From CAVUMR01 sp963742715 (lineage in GTDB: Bacteria > Actinomycetota > Actinomycetes > Mycobacteriales > Micromonosporaceae), in assembly GCA_963742715.1 (NCBI GenBank), contig CAVUMR010000001.1:372001-436000 (forward strand): DNA of 64,000 bases. The letters run 5' to 3'. Below are positions 15,403 to 23,472 of the stretch, in pieces; positions within the stretch are counted from its first letter, which is position 1, and the number at the start of each line of letters is the position of its first letter. Position numbers and translations under genes: made by a program. The notes under the pieces were generated by a model. It saw nothing but the letters and a program-made list of their open reading frames with translations. It was not told the origin of the DNA and did no database searches.

Positions 15403-16850
15403 GACCGCTCTCCTCCCTGAACCGGCATCATCAGCCGGACCTCGGTGCCCTCGCCGGGCGTACTCAGGATCTCAGCCTCTCCGCCGTGCCGGCGCATCCG
15501 GCCGATGATCGAACCCGAGACTCCGTGCCGGTCGTCCTCCACCTCGGCCCGGTCGAAGCCGACGCCACGGTCGCGGACGAACACGCTGACCTGTCCGGGC
15601 TCGACCTCGGCGTACAGCGAAACGGTCTGTACCTTGGCGTGCTTGCCGGCGTTGACCAGTGCCTCGCGCGCGGCCGCGACCAGCGCGCGGACCTGTTCGT
15701 CCACCTCGCAGTCGCCCACCACGACGGTGTCGACGCTGATCGCGAACGCGTCCTCCACCTCCGCCGAAACGGCTTCCATAGCCGCGGACAGCCGTTCGGT
15801 GGGGGACGCGGTGGGCTTGTACAACCAGTTGCGCAGGGTCCGTTCCTGACCGCGCGCCAGCCTCGACACCTCGCGCGGGTCGCTGGCACTGCGTTGGATC
15901 AGGGCGAGCGTGTGCAGTACCTGGTCGTGCACCATCGCGGCGATCTCGGCCCGCTCCTGTTCGCGGATCCGCGCCTCCCGCTCGTCCCGCAGCGCGACCA
16001 CCACCCGCCAGACCAGCGGTCCGAGTACCAGTCCCAGCCCGGCGACCGCGATCAGCGTGAACAGCAGCCCGTTCAGCATCGGGGTGAGGCCACCGGAGAA
16101 CGGCGAGATCACCACGGTGATGCCGACCAGGCCCACCACGACCAGTACGCCGCCACCGATCAGGCGCAGCGCCAGTGAGCGGCGGCTGCCCTCGGTGATC
16201 GCGGCGAGCCATTGCCAGCGCGGTGCGACCTGGGTCCAGCGCAGCCGTCGCTCCGGGTCCGCCTGGTGCCAGATGATGCCGGCACCGACCGCGATCACCG
16301 CGACCAGCCAGCCGAGCACCACATGGCCGAGGTTCCAGCCGCTGGCCACCTGCACCATGCCGATGCCGGCGGCCAGCGCCACGAACGCGACCAGTTGGCC
16401 GGTCTCGCGCCGGCTGACCGGCCGGTTTCCCGGCTCCACCGGCAGTACCGCCCAGAACACCGCGTACAGCAGCGCGCCGAGCCCACCGAACGACACCAGC
16501 ACCACGAACGCGAACCGGACGATGATCGGCCGGATCCCGACGTGCTTCCCGATGCCCGCGGCCACGCCGCCGAGTGCCCGGCCGTCGAGCGCGCGGTACA
16601 GCTTGCGCTGCCCCGCCGGGCCGGACGGCTGGGCCGGTCCGCGCCACCAGCCCCCGCCCGGCTGGTAGAACCGGTCACCGTCGGTGGAACCGGGTCCGGG
16701 CGAGCGTCGCGGACCACCGGACCCGCCGGACAGCGGGCGATCAGCCACGGACGTACCCGGCGCCGCCGGGCCGGCGGGTGGTGGGCTCGCTGCGGTGGTG
16801 ATCGGGTACTCCCTGGTATGAGCGGTACGGATCGTCGCCTCGATCGTCAC
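15399..16850 (-). CDS. Sensor histidine kinase with N-terminal PspC domain
   Basis: About 483 residues. A Pro/Gly-rich cytoplasmic N-terminus is followed by a PspC domain (RKLYRALDGRALGGVAAGIGKHVG plus a hydrophobic segment), several further membrane segments, a HisKA_3 dimerisation helix with the phosphorylatable His in MVHDQVLHTL (about residue 310), and an HATPase domain with N-box REALVNAGKHA and G-box DRGVGFD. The architecture matches actinobacterial envelope-stress kinases of the LiaS/NarX type. The start is uncertain: GTG at 16850 has only a weak ribosome site, and GTG near 16751 (VADRPLSG) is an alternative. It is co-transcribed with the response regulator and divergent from the LiaF-like gene. 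Confidence 0.88.
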   Translation of the reverse strand: MTIEATIRTAHTREYPITTAASPPPAGPAAPGTSVADRPLSGGSGGPRRSPGPGSTDGDRFYQPGGGWWRGPAQPSGPAGQRKLYRALDGRALGGVAAGIGKHVGIRPIIVRFAFVVLVSFGGLGALLYAVFWAVLPVEPGNRPVSRRETGQLVAFVALAAGIGMVQVASGWNLGHVVLGWLVAVIAVGAGIIWHQADPERRLRWTQVAPRWQWLAAITEGSRRSLALRLIGGGVLVVVGLVGITVVISPFSGGLTPMLNGLLFTLIAVAGLGLVLGPLVWRVVVALRDEREARIREQERAEIAAMVHDQVLHTLALIQRSASDPREVSRLARGQERTLRNWLYKPTASPTERLSAAMEAVSAEVEDAFAISVDTVVVGDCEVDEQVRALVAAAREALVNAGKHAKVQTVSLYAEVEPGQVSVFVRDRGVGFDRAEVEDDRHGVSGSIIGRMRRHGGEAEILSTPGEGTEVRLMMPVQGGERS

Positions 16851-16969
16851 ACGCCGCCAGCGCCGGCCACCACTCCAGGTACCCCGGACATTTGCCGGTA
16901 CCGGACGTCAGGGTCAGCTCAGGGTCAGGACCCGATGCAGCGGACGGTAACCACCGCCAGGATCGAAGC

Positions 16970-19267
16970 ATGACGAATGAGACCGGCCCCGGTCCCGGGA
17001 ACGGCGAGCCGCCCGCGCGACCCGACGAGCCAGGACACGCGCCCGACGAAGCAGCTCCGGCGTACGAGGAGCCAGCGGAGCCGCGCGCGTCATCGGACGA
17101 GCCGGATCCGGCTCCGGACGAGCTGGACTCGCCGGCCGACGAGCCCGGTCCGGCATCGGACGAGGAAGCGCCGCGGCTGGAGGCGCCGGAGGCCGACCCG
17201 CCGGCGGCCGCGGCCACCGAGCCACCCGGGGGCACGGAGCCGCCCGGCGCCACCGAGCCGCCCGGCGCCACTGAGCCGCCCGGCGCCACTGAGCCGCCCG
17301 GGGCGACTGAGCCGCCGCCCGGCCCACCGCCACCGTTCGGGGCCGGTCCGCAGTTCGGAGCCGGTCCGCAGCCCGGAGCCGCCCCGCCACCGCCATTCGG
17401 GGCCGGTCCGCAACCGGGTGCGACCCCACCGCCGTTCGGGGCGGGCCCGCAGCCGGGCGGTACCCCGCCGCCGTCGGGTGGCTACGTCCCGCCGGGTACC
17501 GGTGGCTTCAGCACCCGGTACGGCCTGGTCCGACCGCGGTCCGGTCGTACCATCGCGGGCGTCTGCGCCGGCATCGGCAACGCCACCGGTACCGATCCGG
17601 TGCTGTGGCGGGTGCTCATCGCCGTACTCGCCATCTTCGGTGGCGTCGGGCTCCTCGTGTACGCGGTCGGCTGGTTGTTGATCCCGGAGGAGGGCGACAG
17701 CGCCTCGCCGTTCGAGGCGCTGCTCGGTCGGGGCCGGTCGAACACCTCGTCCACCACCGCCGCGCTGCTCGCCGCGGCCGCGGTGATCCTGGTCCTGTTC
17801 GCGCTGAGCGACGGCTTCCGGTCCGCGGTACTGGTGGCCGGGCTGCTCGGCGGTGCCGCCCTGCTGGTCGCGCGCAACAGTTCCGGCGGTGGCCGTCCCG
17901 CGCCACCGCCATATGGGGGCCCGCAACCCGGGTACGGCGGACCGCAACCGCCCTTCGGCGGCCCTGGTCCCTACCCACCTGGCGGCCCCGGGCCGCAGCC
18001 GAGCGGCGGCTATGGCCCGTACCCGCCCGGTGGCCCTGGTCCGTACCCCCCTGGTGGCTCCGGCCCGCAGGGCTACCCGGGTCCGGCCGGCGGCCCGCCA
18101 CCCGCGCCATACGGCAGCACCGCGCAGTTCGGCAGCACCGCGCAGTTCGGCAGCACCGCGTCGACGTCATCCGCGACGACGTCGTCCGCGGCGACGTCGT
18201 CCGCGGCGACGTCATCCGCGACGACCACCACGGATACCGAAGCCGGCACCGGGACGCCCCCGGCTACCGGCGAGCCGGCCGCAACCGAGTCGATTCCGAC
18301 CGAGCCGGGCGCAACAGAGCCGGATGCAGCCGAGCCGGGCGCGACACAGCCGATCCCGACCGTGTCGGGCGCGACCGAGCCGGCCGCGGCGGAGTCGACG
18401 AGCGACCTCAGTACCGGGTCCGGAGCCCCGACGTACGGCTACCGCGAGGACTACCCGCACCTGTCCGGCGACGTACCGCTGGCCGGGGTCGGCGGGTACG
18501 GGACAGAGCGGGTGTCCGGGGCGTACGAGCAGCCGGCCGGCGGCTACCGGGCGCCGTTCGCGCCGCACGGGCCGTACGCCGGTACGACCACGCTGCCGCG
18601 GCCGCCGTCGGGCCCGTTGCCGCCCCGGCCCCCGCGTCCGCCACGGCCACCGAAGGAACGGTCACCGCTCGGCCGGATCACGGTGTCGATCCTGCTGCTG
18701 ACGCTCGGCGTACTGGTGGCCCTGGACATCACCGGCAACCTGTCGATCCCGCTGCCCGGGTACTTCGCGGTGAGCCTCGCCATCGTCGGTGCCGGCGTGC
18801 TGGTCGGTACCTGGCGTGGTCGCGCCCGCTGGTTGATCCCGATCGGAATCCTGCTCGCCGTCGCGATCCCGGTGTCCACCGCGACCGACCGGGTGAACTG
18901 GGACCAGGCGCGGATCCAGGACGTCAGCTGGCACCCGACCAACATCACGCAACTGAACACCGACTACGACGCCGGAGTGGGCGACGGCACGCTCGATCTG
19001 TCCAGGATCGACTTCACCGGCCAGAGCATGAGCATCCGGCTGCGGGTCACCATCGGAGACGCGCGGGTGATCCTTCCGCCGAACGTGGACGTGACCGTGG
19101 CCGCCCGCACGAATGCCGGCGACATGGACGTGCTCGGTGAGCGCATCTCCAGCGACGGCCAGGCCGAACACCTCAACGTCGAGGATCTCGGCGTGGACGG
19201 CGAGGGCGGCGGAGCCCTCGACCTCGACATCAGCAGCCAGCTCGGAGACGTAAGGGTGACCCGATGA
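16970..19267 (+). CDS. PspC-domain / LiaF-like envelope stress membrane protein
   Basis: 765 residues. The N-terminal ~180 are disordered: acidic, then repeated PPGATE- and FGAGPQ-type motifs. Next is a PspC domain (TIAGVCAGIGNATGTDPVLWRV with a transmembrane helix), two more helices, a long Pro/Gly/Tyr-rich and then Thr/Ser/Ala/Glu repeat linker, three membrane segments, and a C-terminal beta-helical domain of the LiaF/YvqF (DUF2154-like) type containing GDARVILPPNVDVTV. LiaF proteins restrain their cognate kinase until the envelope is damaged. Divergence from the PspC-kinase/regulator pair supports that role. The ATG at 16970 follows AGGA; there is no better start. The next small membrane gene overlaps its stop by 4 bp. 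Confidence 0.85.
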   Translation: MTNETGPGPGNGEPPARPDEPGHAPDEAAPAYEEPAEPRASSDEPDPAPDELDSPADEPGPASDEEAPRLEAPEADPPAAAATEPPGGTEPPGATEPPGATEPPGATEPPGATEPPPGPPPPFGAGPQFGAGPQPGAAPPPPFGAGPQPGATPPPFGAGPQPGGTPPPSGGYVPPGTGGFSTRYGLVRPRSGRTIAGVCAGIGNATGTDPVLWRVLIAVLAIFGGVGLLVYAVGWLLIPEEGDSASPFEALLGRGRSNTSSTTAALLAAAAVILVLFALSDGFRSAVLVAGLLGGAALLVARNSSGGGRPAPPPYGGPQPGYGGPQPPFGGPGPYPPGGPGPQPSGGYGPYPPGGPGPYPPGGSGPQGYPGPAGGPPPAPYGSTAQFGSTAQFGSTASTSSATTSSAATSSAATSSATTTTDTEAGTGTPPATGEPAATESIPTEPGATEPDAAEPGATQPIPTVSGATEPAAAESTSDLSTGSGAPTYGYREDYPHLSGDVPLAGVGGYGTERVSGAYEQPAGGYRAPFAPHGPYAGTTTLPRPPSGPLPPRPPRPPRPPKERSPLGRITVSILLLTLGVLVALDITGNLSIPLPGYFAVSLAIVGAGVLVGTWRGRARWLIPIGILLAVAIPVSTATDRVNWDQARIQDVSWHPTNITQLNTDYDAGVGDGTLDLSRIDFTGQSMSIRLRVTIGDARVILPPNVDVTVAARTNAGDMDVLGERISSDGQAEHLNVEDLGVDGEGGGALDLDISSQLGDVRVTR

Positions 19268-19479
19268 AGAGGCACGAGACAGACCTCACCTCCCTGGCCA
19301 GCGGGCTGATCTTTCTCGGTATCGCCGCCTGGTGGGTGGTACACCGGCTGCTCCTGGAGGAGCTGCGGGCGGTCTGGGTGGTCGCGATCGCATTGATGGT
19401 GGTCGGCACGATCGGCTTGATCGCGGGGGTACGCAGCGGCATGAGCGGTGACAAGCACCGGAGTCCGGACGCGCCCTGA
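19264..19479 (+). CDS. Small two-helix membrane protein in the Lia-like operon
   Basis: 71 residues: short charged N-terminus, two hydrophobic helices (GLIFLGIAAWWVVHRLLL and WVVAIALMVVGTIGLIAG) and a basic tail. Its ATG lies inside the end of the preceding LiaF-like gene (ATGA overlap), so it is translationally coupled. The family is not recognised by name; it resembles short proteins found beside PspC/LiaF genes. Its role in the envelope-stress system is inferred from position alone. Confidence 0.8.
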   Translation: MKRHETDLTSLASGLIFLGIAAWWVVHRLLLEELRAVWVVAIALMVVGTIGLIAGVRSGMSGDKHRSPDAP

Positions 19480-19584
19480 CGCGCCTATGCTTGCCGAGGC
19501 AGGGTGCCGGCTGTACAGGCAGCGCGCCCGCTGACGTCCCGTGCGGACACCCCTCATCCGGCAAGATCTGTGCGCAGGAGAGTC

Positions 19585-20817
19585 ATGACGCAGTCCGTTG
19601 TCCGGTCCGGTTCCGGCCGGGTTCCCGTCGGTGCGGCGGCGGCCCGCGTGCTGGTCGCCGAACTGGCCCGCCACCCCGACCCGAAGACCGGTCTGGTGGT
19701 CGGAGCCGAGCCTGGTTCGCCGGTGCTGACCGCCGCATTGCAGACCCTGCTACCAGGCGACTCGCTGACCATCGTGGCCGATCCGGTGAACGTCACCGCG
19801 GTACGGGACGAGGTGCGCGAGCAGGGCAGGTGGGTGACCGACCGGGTCCGGGTGGTCGGCGCGCTGACCGATGCCGGACCGGCTGACATCGTGGTGGCCG
19901 CGCGGACCGTGGACGGTACCGACGCGGCCGCCGACAAGACGCTCACCGCGCTGCGGGACGCGCTGGCGCCCGGCGGGGTACTGACGCTGGCGGTACCGGC
20001 CCGACCCGGCGGCGGCGAGGGCGATCTGGTCGCCGATCAGGTGGACCAGTACGGCGTGGGCAGCGATCTGGTACTGCGCAACCTGCCGCCGGTACGGGTG
20101 CACCGGTTCCGTTACACGCCCGCCGATCCTGTCCTGGCCGAGCGGCTGCGCCCGGTACGACGGCCGAGCAGCGTACGACTCACGACCGGGATGCACGTGG
20201 ACTCCAATGGCGTGGCCGCGGCCGCGCTGTGCCTGGGTGCCGCGGCGGTACTGCGCCGGACCCGGTCCGGACCGGCCTGGTTGCTGCCGGCGCTGGCCGC
20301 GGCACCGGTGGCGGCGTTCTTCCGCGACCCCGAGCGGGCGGTACCGGACGACCCAGGCGCCGTGGTGGCCGCGAGCGACGGCAAGGTACTCGCGGTGGAG
20401 CGGCTGACCGAGGAGCGGCTCGGCCCCGGCGAGTGGCTGCGGATCGTGGTGTTCCTGTCCGTGCTGGACGTGCACGTCAACCGCGCTCCGGTGGCCGGGC
20501 GGGTGGTGGACATGTTCCGGGTGGACGGCGGGTTCGCGGCGGCGATGAAGCCGGGCGCGGAGCACAACGTCGCGGCGTACACCCTGCTGGACACCCCGAA
20601 CGGTCGGGTGGCCGTGGCCCAGCGCACCGGCCTGATAGCCCGTCGGATCGTGCACCGGACCCCGGTCGGCGCGCTGGTCGCCAAGGGCGAACGGTTCGGG
20701 CTGATCCGGTTCGGTTCCCGGACCGATGTGTACCTGCCGGCCGAAGCCGCCGATCCGGCCGTGGTACCTGGTGACCGGGTGGTCGGCGGCGTGACGGTGA
20801 TCGCGAACTGGCGCTGA
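19585..20817 (+). CDS. psd: Phosphatidylserine decarboxylase fused to a methyltransferase-like domain
   Basis: 410 residues. The first ~195 form a Rossmann-like domain resembling class I methyltransferases (GLVVGAEPGSP, then LAPGGVLTLAVPA) but without a clear SAM-binding glycine motif. The C-terminal ~215 are phosphatidylserine decarboxylase: a membrane-associated helix pair, FFRDPER, ASDGKVLAV and the self-processing site FGSR (the family's LGST/GS cleavage point that yields the pyruvoyl group). The enzyme makes phosphatidylethanolamine from phosphatidylserine. The ATG at 19585 has CAGGAG 6 nt upstream. The convergent neighbour pssA makes its substrate. Compared with the usual ~200-240-residue actinobacterial form, the N-terminal fusion is notable. 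Confidence 0.88.
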   Translation: MTQSVVRSGSGRVPVGAAAARVLVAELARHPDPKTGLVVGAEPGSPVLTAALQTLLPGDSLTIVADPVNVTAVRDEVREQGRWVTDRVRVVGALTDAGPADIVVAARTVDGTDAAADKTLTALRDALAPGGVLTLAVPARPGGGEGDLVADQVDQYGVGSDLVLRNLPPVRVHRFRYTPADPVLAERLRPVRRPSSVRLTTGMHVDSNGVAAAALCLGAAAVLRRTRSGPAWLLPALAAAPVAAFFRDPERAVPDDPGAVVAASDGKVLAVERLTEERLGPGEWLRIVVFLSVLDVHVNRAPVAGRVVDMFRVDGGFAAAMKPGAEHNVAAYTLLDTPNGRVAVAQRTGLIARRIVHRTPVGALVAKGERFGLIRFGSRTDVYLPAEAADPAVVPGDRVVGGVTVIANWR

Positions 20818-20830
20818 CGCGCCACGTACG

Positions 20831-20867
20831 GGCGGCGCCGGTTGACCTGAGGCCAACCGGCGCCGCC
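20831..20867. terminator. Bidirectional terminator between psd and pssA
   Basis: A perfect 14-bp inverted repeat, GGCGGCGCCGGTTG at 20831-20844 with its complement at 20854-20867 and a 9-nt loop, lies between the convergent stop codons. Confidence 0.8.
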
Positions 20868-20888
20868 GCGAATTCAGAACGTTGGGGC

Positions 20889-21890
20889 TCAGGCCAGTCG
20901 GCGCTGCCGCATCCAGAGCACCGGGCCGCTGACCAGGTACGTCGCCACGGCCAAGCCAAACGTGACCGGTGGACTCACCAGCAGGCCGGCGATCGGCACC
21001 ATCAACAGCCACGGCGGCAGCCGTCGTACCTGCGCGAGCTTGAGGTACGGGAACGTGCTGACCATCAGCGCGCCGAGTACCGCGACGGTGGCCACCAGCG
21101 CCGCCGCCGGTTCCGGGTGGACCAGGGTGGCCAGCGCGAGGATGGCCGCCACGATCGTCGTCGGTACGCCACAGAAGTAGCGGCTGTCCTTCGGCGAGAC
21201 GTTGAACCGGGCCAGCCGGATCGCGGCGCAGACGGTGACCAGCGCGCAGGCCGGGGCGAGCGCGTACACGTTCACGCCCTCGTCGAGCCAGCGGTACGCC
21301 AGTACCGGCGTGGCGATGCCGAACGCGCACATGTCGGCGAGCGAGTCCATCTGACCGCCGAACGGGCTCGCCACCCCGAGCTTGCGGGCCATCGCACCGT
21401 CGAGCCCGTCCATGGTCACGCAGCCGATCACGCAGAACGCGGCGAACCGCAGTTCCCCGTGCATGGCCAGGAAGATCGCGGCCATGCCGAGCAGCAGGCT
21501 GGACACGGTGAGCGCGTTCACGATCACGAACCGGACCTGGCGGGACCGGGTCGCCGGACCCGGCAGGAGTGGGATAGCCAGTGCGGCCGGCTCGGGCTGG
21601 CCGAGCTGGGCGCCGTCGAGATCCGGATGTCCGACCGGCATCGGGCCGAACGGCACCGGGCTGGTCGGGGCGATCACGGTAAGGCTGTGCGGCTTGAGGC
21701 CGAGGTGTCTACTGCCCTCGACGTCCGGGTCGTCCGGCGAGAAGGTGGTGACCACCTGCTCCGCCGGCCGACGGCCGACCAGCACCCGCCGAGCCAACGA
21801 GCCGCTCCGGCGCAGGCCGCGGGTCAGGCGACGACCGGCTGGTCGAGGACTGTCCAGCGTATGGCGCCGCCGCCATGGAGATCTTGGCAC
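20889..21890 (-). CDS. pssA: CDP-diacylglycerol--serine O-phosphatidyltransferase
   Basis: 333 residues. A ~95-residue basic, poorly conserved N-terminus precedes about eight membrane helices with the CDP-alcohol phosphotransferase signature: DGLDGAMAR followed by GGQMDSLAD, supplying the four catalytic/metal Asp. It condenses CDP-diacylglycerol with serine to give phosphatidylserine, the substrate of the psd product next door. The GTG at 21890 is chosen because GAGGAGGG lies 5 nt upstream; the frame continues further but without ribosome sites. The upstream region is unusually A+T-rich and contains an inverted repeat. Confidence 0.9.
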   Translation of the reverse strand: MPRSPWRRRHTLDSPRPAGRRLTRGLRRSGSLARRVLVGRRPAEQVVTTFSPDDPDVEGSRHLGLKPHSLTVIAPTSPVPFGPMPVGHPDLDGAQLGQPEPAALAIPLLPGPATRSRQVRFVIVNALTVSSLLLGMAAIFLAMHGELRFAAFCVIGCVTMDGLDGAMARKLGVASPFGGQMDSLADMCAFGIATPVLAYRWLDEGVNVYALAPACALVTVCAAIRLARFNVSPKDSRYFCGVPTTIVAAILALATLVHPEPAAALVATVAVLGALMVSTFPYLKLAQVRRLPPWLLMVPIAGLLVSPPVTFGLAVATYLVSGPVLWMRQRRLA

Positions 21891-22101
21891 GCGTACCCTC
21901 CTCACCGGTCCGGTCGTTGTCCGCCACTGCGGCGGCCGGCCGGTGTGCGGTGTACACCTTGGCATACGCCACCACGCGCTGGCGACGCCCCTACCGAAAT
22001 GTACGCCTCATTGAGCATAAAAACGGGCAAGATTACCGAACTACGGTAACTATACGTAATATTCGCGACACCGACGAGTGCTCAACGTGGCGCCTCCTCA
22101 C
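21891..22101 (-). promoter_or_regulatory. A+T-rich promoter region of pssA with inverted repeat
   Basis: Bases ~22000-22070 are strikingly A+T-rich for this genome. TTACCG-AACTA-CGGTAA (22033-22049) is a perfect interrupted palindrome, and TACGTAATAT follows at 22053-22062. A near copy of that last word overlaps the ArsR gene promoter at 45595-45612. A -10 such as TATGCT is visible on the complement, but I cannot assign a confident -35. Confidence 0.5.
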
Positions 22102-23013
22102 TCAAGCGCACGGTTCGTCCCGCCGGCCGAAGGCCGGTAGGCCGATATCCAGCGCGTACGTCGCCACTCCGGTGAGCGGCAACCGGGCCGCCTCCTCCAG
22201 TGTGAACCAGCGCACGCCTGCCGTCGAACCGTCGGTCTCCAGCACCCGGACGGCGGTCGGCTCGGCGACCTCCATCCGGTACAACGCCTGTACCGAGTGC
22301 CAGTCGATCGGCCGGCCCTCCGGCCCGACCGCGCGCGGGTTGTGATCGTGGCGCACGGCGAACAGGCCGAGCAGCCGACCGGACTGCCCGGTCTCCTCGT
22401 ACACCTCGCGCAGTAGGCCCTCGACCGGCTGCTCCCCCGGATCTGTCCCGCCGCCCGGCAGGTGCCAGTGCCCGGCCTTGGGGAAGCCGTCCGCGATCAG
22501 CGTGAGCAGCACCCGGGCGTGCCGGTCGACCACCAGCGCGTACGCGGCGAACCGCTGGCCGCGGTCACCGGTGTACGGGCTGTGTGCCGGCAGTACGTCC
22601 GGCCCGATGCCGGTCGGTGCCACCGACGGCATCCCGAGCAGCGTCGCGGTGAACGGCACCAGCGGCAGGCCGGCCGCTTCGGACCGGTCCACCCAGCGCA
22701 GGTGGGGTGTACGGAGCCGCTCGACGTCGACACTCACCTCGTACAGCACCCGGTCGGTGTGCCGGACCGTGTCGTCCGCCTGCTCCAGATCGGTGACCAC
22801 GTCGCGTACCCCGGTCACGGCCGCCCGCATTCCGGTCTGCGCGGCTATCGCGCGTACCACCGCGTCGGCCGGATGCTCGCCGTGCTGCACGTCTCCACCC
22901 GGCAGCGCCCACCGCTCCCGCGGGTCCCCCGGTACCGCCGTCAGCAGGGTCCGGTCGTCGACGACCGCGATGCCGTGCGCGGCGATCCTGCGTACCAGGC
23001 GGAGACGGGTCAC
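22102..23013 (-). CDS. Tandem Nudix-domain protein, one active and one degenerate domain
   Basis: 303 residues with two Nudix folds. The C-terminal one carries an intact Nudix box (GGGTDPGEQPVEG then LLREVYEETG, matching Gx5Ex7REUxEExGU). In the N-terminal one (GGDVQHGEHPADAVVRAIAAQTG) the metal-binding REUxEE has become RAIAAQ, so it should not hydrolyse. The protein probably cleaves a nucleoside diphosphate derivative with the second domain while the first is structural. The start chosen is GTG at 23013, with CACAAT (23022-23027, complement) ending 8 nt upstream, a leaderless layout; an in-frame ATG at 23097 is less likely. Its last codons resemble the left part of the 61-bp repeat family. 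Confidence 0.85.
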   Translation of the reverse strand: MTRLRLVRRIAAHGIAVVDDRTLLTAVPGDPRERWALPGGDVQHGEHPADAVVRAIAAQTGMRAAVTGVRDVVTDLEQADDTVRHTDRVLYEVSVDVERLRTPHLRWVDRSEAAGLPLVPFTATLLGMPSVAPTGIGPDVLPAHSPYTGDRGQRFAAYALVVDRHARVLLTLIADGFPKAGHWHLPGGGTDPGEQPVEGLLREVYEETGQSGRLLGLFAVRHDHNPRAVGPEGRPIDWHSVQALYRMEVAEPTAVRVLETDGSTAGVRWFTLEEAARLPLTGVATYALDIGLPAFGRRDEPCA

Positions 23014-23135
23014 GTCGGTGCATTGTGCCCGGCCGGTGCCCGACACCGACCCCGGGTCCGCTCGGGGTCGGCTCCGGGACGGGATCGGTGCGGTCACCGA
23101 TGCCGCCCGGTCGGCTGCCGGCGCACCCTTGACGC

Positions 23136-23336
23136 ATGAACGAAACCACGAACGTGAAGCGCCTCGTCCGCAGCCGTACCGACCGCAAGCTCACCGGCGC
23201 GTGCGCCGGTATCGGCGACTACTTCGGCGTGGACGCGAACGTGATCCGGCTGATCACCGTGCTGTTGGTGATCTTCACCGGCGGTACCGCCGCGATCGCG
23301 TACATCCTCGCCGCACTGCTCATGCCGGAGGCGTGA
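23136..23336 (+). CDS. Small PspC-domain membrane protein
   Basis: 66 residues that are essentially one PspC domain: KLTGACAGIGDYFGVDANVIRL followed by a hydrophobic helix (ITVLLVIFTGGTAAIAYILAALL). PspC proteins act in envelope-stress sensing; this is the third PspC domain in the window, after the kinase and the LiaF-like protein, and may feed the same response. Divergent from the Nudix gene. No strong Shine-Dalgarno is seen. The last eight codons, stop included, are tandemly repeated four times (33-bp period) beyond the gene. Confidence 0.88.
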   Translation: MNETTNVKRLVRSRTDRKLTGACAGIGDYFGVDANVIRLITVLLVIFTGGTAAIAYILAALLMPEA

Positions 23337-23442
23337 GCCCGAACCGCACTGCTCATGCCGGAGGCGTGAGCACGAACCGCACTGCTCATGCCTGAGGCGT
23401 GAGCCCGAACCGCACTGCTCATGCCGGAGGCGTGAGCGGTGA
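23311..23442. repeat. Four tandem 33-bp copies of the PspC gene 3' end
   Basis: CCGCACTGCTCATGCC starts units at 23311, 23344, 23377 and 23410, an exact 33-bp period. The first unit is the coding end (codons for ALLMPEA and TGA) and the next three lie beyond the stop; one copy has CCTGAG in place of CCGGAG. Near-identity of the copies points to recent expansion. The array ends about 30 bp before the convergent guaA stop codon. Confidence 0.95.
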
Positions 23443-23472
23443 ACCCGAGCCGGCCGCGCACCGGGGACCGGC

